Positions 33,783-36,760 of a stretch of 36,760 nucleotides of DNA are shown one piece after another. Where the stretch lies: the NCBI RefSeq assembly GCF_001866655.1, contig NZ_MLYR01000131.1:1-36760 (forward strand), given 5' to 3'. The notes beneath the pieces are model-generated. The model searched no databases and had not been told where the DNA came from. It saw only the letters and a program-made list of their open reading frames with translations. Position numbers and translations under genes: made by a program. Source of the stretch: Bacillus sp. MUM 116. GTDB lineage: Bacteria > Bacillota > Bacilli > Bacillales > Cytobacillaceae. Each line of letters opens with the position of its first letter. Positions within the stretch are counted from its first letter, which is position 1.

Positions 33783-35126
33783 ATGGATTTTTTTATCCCA
33801 AGTGGTAAGGGAAAAAGCAGTAAAGAAGGAAGTTTAAAATGGTGGCAATTGTCTTTAATCGGGATAGGCTGTACGATTGGAACTGGGTTCTTTCTTGGAT
33901 CTTCTATTGGTATTAAAGTAACTGGTCCATCAATTGTCCTTTCTTTTCTTTTAGCAGCCTTAGGTACTTATTTTGTATACGATTTATTAGCAAAGATGAC
34001 GGCTGAAGACCCTCAAGATGGGTCTTTCTGCTACTATGCAAACAAAGCCTATGGCCGTTGGGCTGGATTTAGCTGTGGCTGGAATTATTGGTGCTCGAAC
34101 ATTCTGATTATGGGGAGCCAGCTCACTGCCCTATCAATCCTAACAAGGTTTTGGTTTTCGAGTGTACCACTTTGGCTGTTTGCAGCTGGTTATGCGATTC
34201 TCTCAATTATTGTCGTTTTAATGGGCAATAAGGGCTTCGACAAGGTTGAAAATGTACTAGCCGTCATCAAAACAGCTGCTATTGTCATGTTTATTATTAT
34301 CGCAGCTGCTGCAGTGATTGGCTGGATCCATGGGGATGTTAAACATCCCGGTTTCCCTCATTCTGCAAAAGAGCTATTTCCTGAGGGATACAAAGGTTTT
34401 TGGTCCTCTCTAATCTATGCATTTTACGCATATGGAGGGATTGAAGTAATTGGACTAATGGCCATGAGACTAAAAAAGAAAGATGATGCACCTAAAGCCG
34501 GGATTGTCATGTTGATAGTTTTGGTAGTAATATATGTTATTTCCATAGGGCTGGCAGTCTATATGGCTGCACATGGGAGCTTTACCGAAAAGGAAAGTCC
34601 GTTTGTAACAGCACTAGATAAATATCATTTTTCCTTTTTTTCCCATGTATTTAATGCAGCCATTATTTTAGCCGGATTTTCAACCATGACAGCTTCATTA
34701 TTTGGGGTAACGACACTTCTAGTTACACTTGCTGATAGCGGAGATGCTCCAGCTTTTTTTTCTAAGAAGCTGAAAAAATTGAAGCAACTTCCGTTACCGT
34801 CCTTAGGACTTGCCACATTAGGACTAATCGCATCAATAATCACAGCCTTACTGTTACCCGGTAAGATTTATGAATATATTACAACAGCTGCTGGTATCCT
34901 AATACTATTCAATTGGTTTTTCATCATTATTTCCGCTCTCCGTATTTTAAAAATAAATATTTTGGGAAAATTGGTAGCCTGTATTGGATTAGTCCTAATT
35001 CTTGCTGCAGTGAGCGGGACATTAATGGAAAAAAGTATTCGTATGGGGTTTTTTGTTAGTTTATTGTTCGTAGCCTTAATTGGCCTTATTGCATTTATTT
35101 TGCAAAAAAAGGTTTGGAATAAGTAA
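33783..35126 (+). CDS. APC-family amino acid permease
   Basis: This 447-residue transporter has about 12 membrane segments. TM1 has GIGCTIGTGFFLGSSIGIKV, with the typical unwound glycine stretch, and DPQDGSFCYYANKAYGRWAGF follows. AGGAGG lies 6-7 nt before the ATG. It is monocistronic, between two terminators. It is clearly different from the two other APC permeases here. The substrate is not evident. Confidence 0.9.
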   Translation: MDFFIPSGKGKSSKEGSLKWWQLSLIGIGCTIGTGFFLGSSIGIKVTGPSIVLSFLLAALGTYFVYDLLAKMTAEDPQDGSFCYYANKAYGRWAGFSCGWNYWCSNILIMGSQLTALSILTRFWFSSVPLWLFAAGYAILSIIVVLMGNKGFDKVENVLAVIKTAAIVMFIIIAAAAVIGWIHGDVKHPGFPHSAKELFPEGYKGFWSSLIYAFYAYGGIEVIGLMAMRLKKKDDAPKAGIVMLIVLVVIYVISIGLAVYMAAHGSFTEKESPFVTALDKYHFSFFSHVFNAAIILAGFSTMTASLFGVTTLLVTLADSGDAPAFFSKKLKKLKQLPLPSLGLATLGLIASIITALLLPGKIYEYITTAAGILILFNWFFIIISALRILKINILGKLVACIGLVLILAAVSGTLMEKSIRMGFFVSLLFVALIGLIAFILQKKVWNK

Positions 35127-35207
35127 AACTATTTGGATAATCAGTACAATTTAATGTCTAGACGATGCAAAATGAACATAGGCCTGGTATAACTGATTTA
35201 ATTTCTC

Positions 35208-35249
35208 AATAGGAGCCCTTTTCAGGCCTCTTATTTTACTTTTTTTTTA
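35208..35249 (+). terminator. Terminator of the APC permease gene
   Basis: An 11-bp stem with two mismatches (35208-35218 pairing with 35225-35235) has a 6-nt loop and is followed by a long T-rich run. It can also serve the converging LysE-type gene only weakly, because that strand lacks the T-run. Confidence 0.78.
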
Positions 35250-35293
35250 CGTACATTGTGTGGTTTTCGGTAGAAAGATATGATGAAAAATAT

Positions 35294-35926
35294 TTAACTC
35301 CAAAGGGCATAAAATCCCTGAACCCCAAAATATACGCCAAACATAATTAACGATACCCCAGAAATAATTGAGATGACTATTAGACTTTTAATATTTAGGA
35401 ATTTTCGGAAACCAGAAGTAAGGGCTGCTAATAAAATGTCCCAAATAGTCAGACCGAGAAAAATCATACTGCTATAAATTAATAGAGATTCGGTTCCATT
35501 TGAAAGGGCTGTTTTTGCTAAAACTGATCCATAAATACCTAACCAAAATAAAATTGACAAAGGACTTGTAATCGACATGATAAATCCTATTAGAAAGCAC
35601 TTAAGTAATGAATCCCTTTCTCTTATATATGTCAGGGTAATAGTATTAGCATTTTTAATACTTTCAAATCCTGAGTAAATAAGAACAAATCCTCCAAATA
35701 ACCAAAGGAAAATTTGAACGATAGGAACCCCAAGAAATTGAACAAGTCCTAAATATACCATGAGCATAAAGATTCCATCTGCCATCATGGAACCAACTCC
35801 AACAATCCAAGCATGCCAAAAGCCATTTTTTATTCCTTTATCTATTCTTGCGGAATTGACGGGGCCGATGGGTGCTGCTAATGTAAACCCCAAAATTATG
35901 TAACTTACTAAGGTACTTATACTCAA
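35294..35926 (-). CDS. LysE/RhtB-family amino acid exporter
   Basis: This 210-residue membrane protein of the LysE superfamily has about six hydrophobic segments and the N-terminal signature FTLAAPIGPVNSARIDKGIKNG. It would export a basic or neutral amino acid or related metabolite when intracellular levels rise. The start is TTG 35926, with GGAGTGG about 7 nt upstream. It converges with the APC permease and is divergent from the small protein at 36108. In a segment rich in uptake genes it may act as a relief valve, but that is inference. Confidence 0.88.
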   Translation of the reverse strand: MSISTLVSYIILGFTLAAPIGPVNSARIDKGIKNGFWHAWIVGVGSMMADGIFMLMVYLGLVQFLGVPIVQIFLWLFGGFVLIYSGFESIKNANTITLTYIRERDSLLKCFLIGFIMSITSPLSILFWLGIYGSVLAKTALSNGTESLLIYSSMIFLGLTIWDILLAALTSGFRKFLNIKSLIVISIISGVSLIMFGVYFGVQGFYALWS

Positions 35927-36107
35927 AAAACCACTCCAATACTAAAAAATAATGACCTGTACATATTATGAGGAAAGGCCAGTTTCAATTATTAAAATAT
36001 TTAAAAAGTGGAACCCTTATTAGATTGAAATTGGATTCCAATCTTTGAATTTATTACTATCTAATGGAGAACATATGGATAAAATAAAGTATTTTAGGGG
36101 TGTAAAA

Positions 36108-36446
36108 ATGTCCATTTTGGTTTATCAAACCTTTGTTATAAAACAGGATAAATTTAAAGAAGCAATAGAGAATTTACAGGAAATAAAAAAATTTAGAAAT
36201 GAGAATTACGATCATAAAGTAAAGATATTGACCCCAATTTCAGGTGAGGATTATACCTATTCATTACTTTCTACATATGAAGGATTGGCTGAGATGGAGC
36301 TACAAAACAAAAAAATGTTTGAGGACGAGGAATATATAAAATTTATAGAAGAGTTTTTTTTAGAAAATATAGCTCAAGGCAGTATGTATACTCAGATTTA
36401 CCGGACAATGAGCGAGAAGAAAAGTAATAAAAAGGACGAAAAATAG
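36108..36446 (+). CDS. Small protein of about 112 residues, probable dimeric alpha/beta-barrel (NIPSNAP/ABM-like)
   Basis: The longest frame begins at 36045, but ATG 36108 (MSILVYQTFVIKQDKFKEAI) has AGGGGTG 5 nt upstream and is the likely start. The pattern beta-helix-beta-beta-helix (VYQTFVIKQDKFKEAIENL; YTYSLLSTYEGLAEMELQNK; YIKFIEEFFLENIA) resembles the ferredoxin-like NIPSNAP/antibiotic-monooxygenase fold. The C-terminus is lysine-rich. No catalytic residues can be assigned, and the function is unknown. It is divergent from the LysE-type gene. Confidence 0.65.
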   Translation: MSILVYQTFVIKQDKFKEAIENLQEIKKFRNENYDHKVKILTPISGEDYTYSLLSTYEGLAEMELQNKKMFEDEEYIKFIEEFFLENIAQGSMYTQIYRTMSEKKSNKKDEK

Positions 36447-36760
36447 TCATGATTAGATTAAACAAAGAAAAAGGTTGGCTAATCCCCCCCTCCATTGCAT
36501 CCAAATAAACATGGCGATTGTTAGAGCTAAACAGAAAAAAAACAATATTTACGGATGATAATGGAAACAAAGAGGGGAAATCCCTTAAAAAGTAATAATT
36601 TAATAATTTTTTAATTAACGTATAGTGTTCCAAGCTGCCAAAATCTCGGCGGCTTTTTTTGATCAATTTATATTTCTTTCCTAACAAGAAAAGAAAATTT
36701 CATAAGATCGTATATTCTTACCCATATCAATAAGTTTTCGAACGTGCCCAATTGTTGAAG
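36447..36760. other. Gene-poor right edge of the window
   Basis: No complete gene is recognised here. Only short frames occur (about 20 codons each). The stem-loop at 36632-36660 is the one clear element. Confidence 0.4.
36632..36660 (+). terminator. Rho-independent terminator
   Basis: AAGCTGCC (36632-36639) pairs with GGCGGCTT (36648-36655) with one G-U pair and an 8-nt loop, followed by TTTTTTT. It is about 190 bp beyond the 36108-36446 gene, which it may terminate. Confidence 0.8.

Noticed and set aside
36519..36596. Short plus-strand frame ending in FTDDNGNKEGKSLKK
   Set aside because: It looks protein-like but has only about 20 codons, no start and no recognisable family. It could be a gene scrap, but the evidence is too thin.
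36343..36687. 114-codon minus-strand ORF at the right edge
   Set aside because: It is rich in Phe/Leu/Lys from AT-rich DNA, has no ribosome site, runs through the terminator at 36632-36660 and overlaps a better plus-strand gene.

Overview
The window looks like a chromosomal segment of a low-GC, Gram-positive member of the Bacillaceae (Bacillus sensu lato; the genus cannot be settled from the sequence alone). The support is a near-textbook des-desK-desR cold/membrane-fluidity operon in Bacillus order, strong AGGAGG-type ribosome binding sites, frequent TTG starts, PucR-family and sigma-54/SigL-type regulators, and Bacillus-style stem-loop terminators. No rRNA, tRNA, CRISPR, transposase or phage gene was seen.

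Layout: (1) 1-3650, a dispersed repeat edge, then the minus-strand operon des (acyl-lipid desaturase), desK (kinase), desR (regulator) and a CBO0543-type membrane protein gene without a normal start codon. (2) 3805-5495, a LysM/SH3b cell-wall protein whose 3' end appears frameshifted. (3) 5520-13561, a minus-strand catabolic operon (class III aminotransferase, two CoA-transferase subunits, thiolase, M20 deacylase, amino-acid permease) facing a divergent PucR regulator. The gene set resembles B. subtilis yodTSRQ, without the lysine aminomutase and acetyltransferase. It reads as a route for an imported, possibly N-acylated, beta-amino acid to acetyl-CoA. (4) 13607-15533, a MocR-like aminotransferase flanked by two gene remnants. 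(5) 15879-25064, a peptide-type ABC transporter operon (binding protein, two permeases, double ATPase) continuing into an HpaI-type aldolase, an RraA-family protein and a PatA-like aminotransferase, with a divergent TetR regulator. This suggests uptake of a hydroxy-amino acid or derivative, transamination and retro-aldol cleavage to pyruvate. (6) 25175-27856, an M20 amidohydrolase and an amino-acid permease. (7) 28084-32905, an operon of a second PatA-like aminotransferase, a DUF3311 small membrane protein, a sodium:solute symporter and a decayed second M20 gene. It sits behind a clear sigma-54 promoter and is divergent from a PAS-AAA+-HTH sigma-54 activator. (8) 33050-36760, an aminotransferase remnant, an APC permease, a LysE-type exporter and a small conserved-looking protein.

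The overall theme is amino-acid and amino-acid-derivative scavenging: three APC permeases, one SSS symporter, one peptide ABC system, two intact M20 hydrolases and four intact PLP aminotransferases, each set with its own local regulator (PucR, TetR, sigma-54 activator). The region also carries several decayed gene pieces (an M20 N-terminus, an aminotransferase C-half, an alpha/beta hydrolase N-half, a lone C-terminal piece), which suggests active gene turnover. The most original leads are the two pathway-like operons, the sigma-54 module with its remnant M20 gene, and the LysM 3' frameshift.
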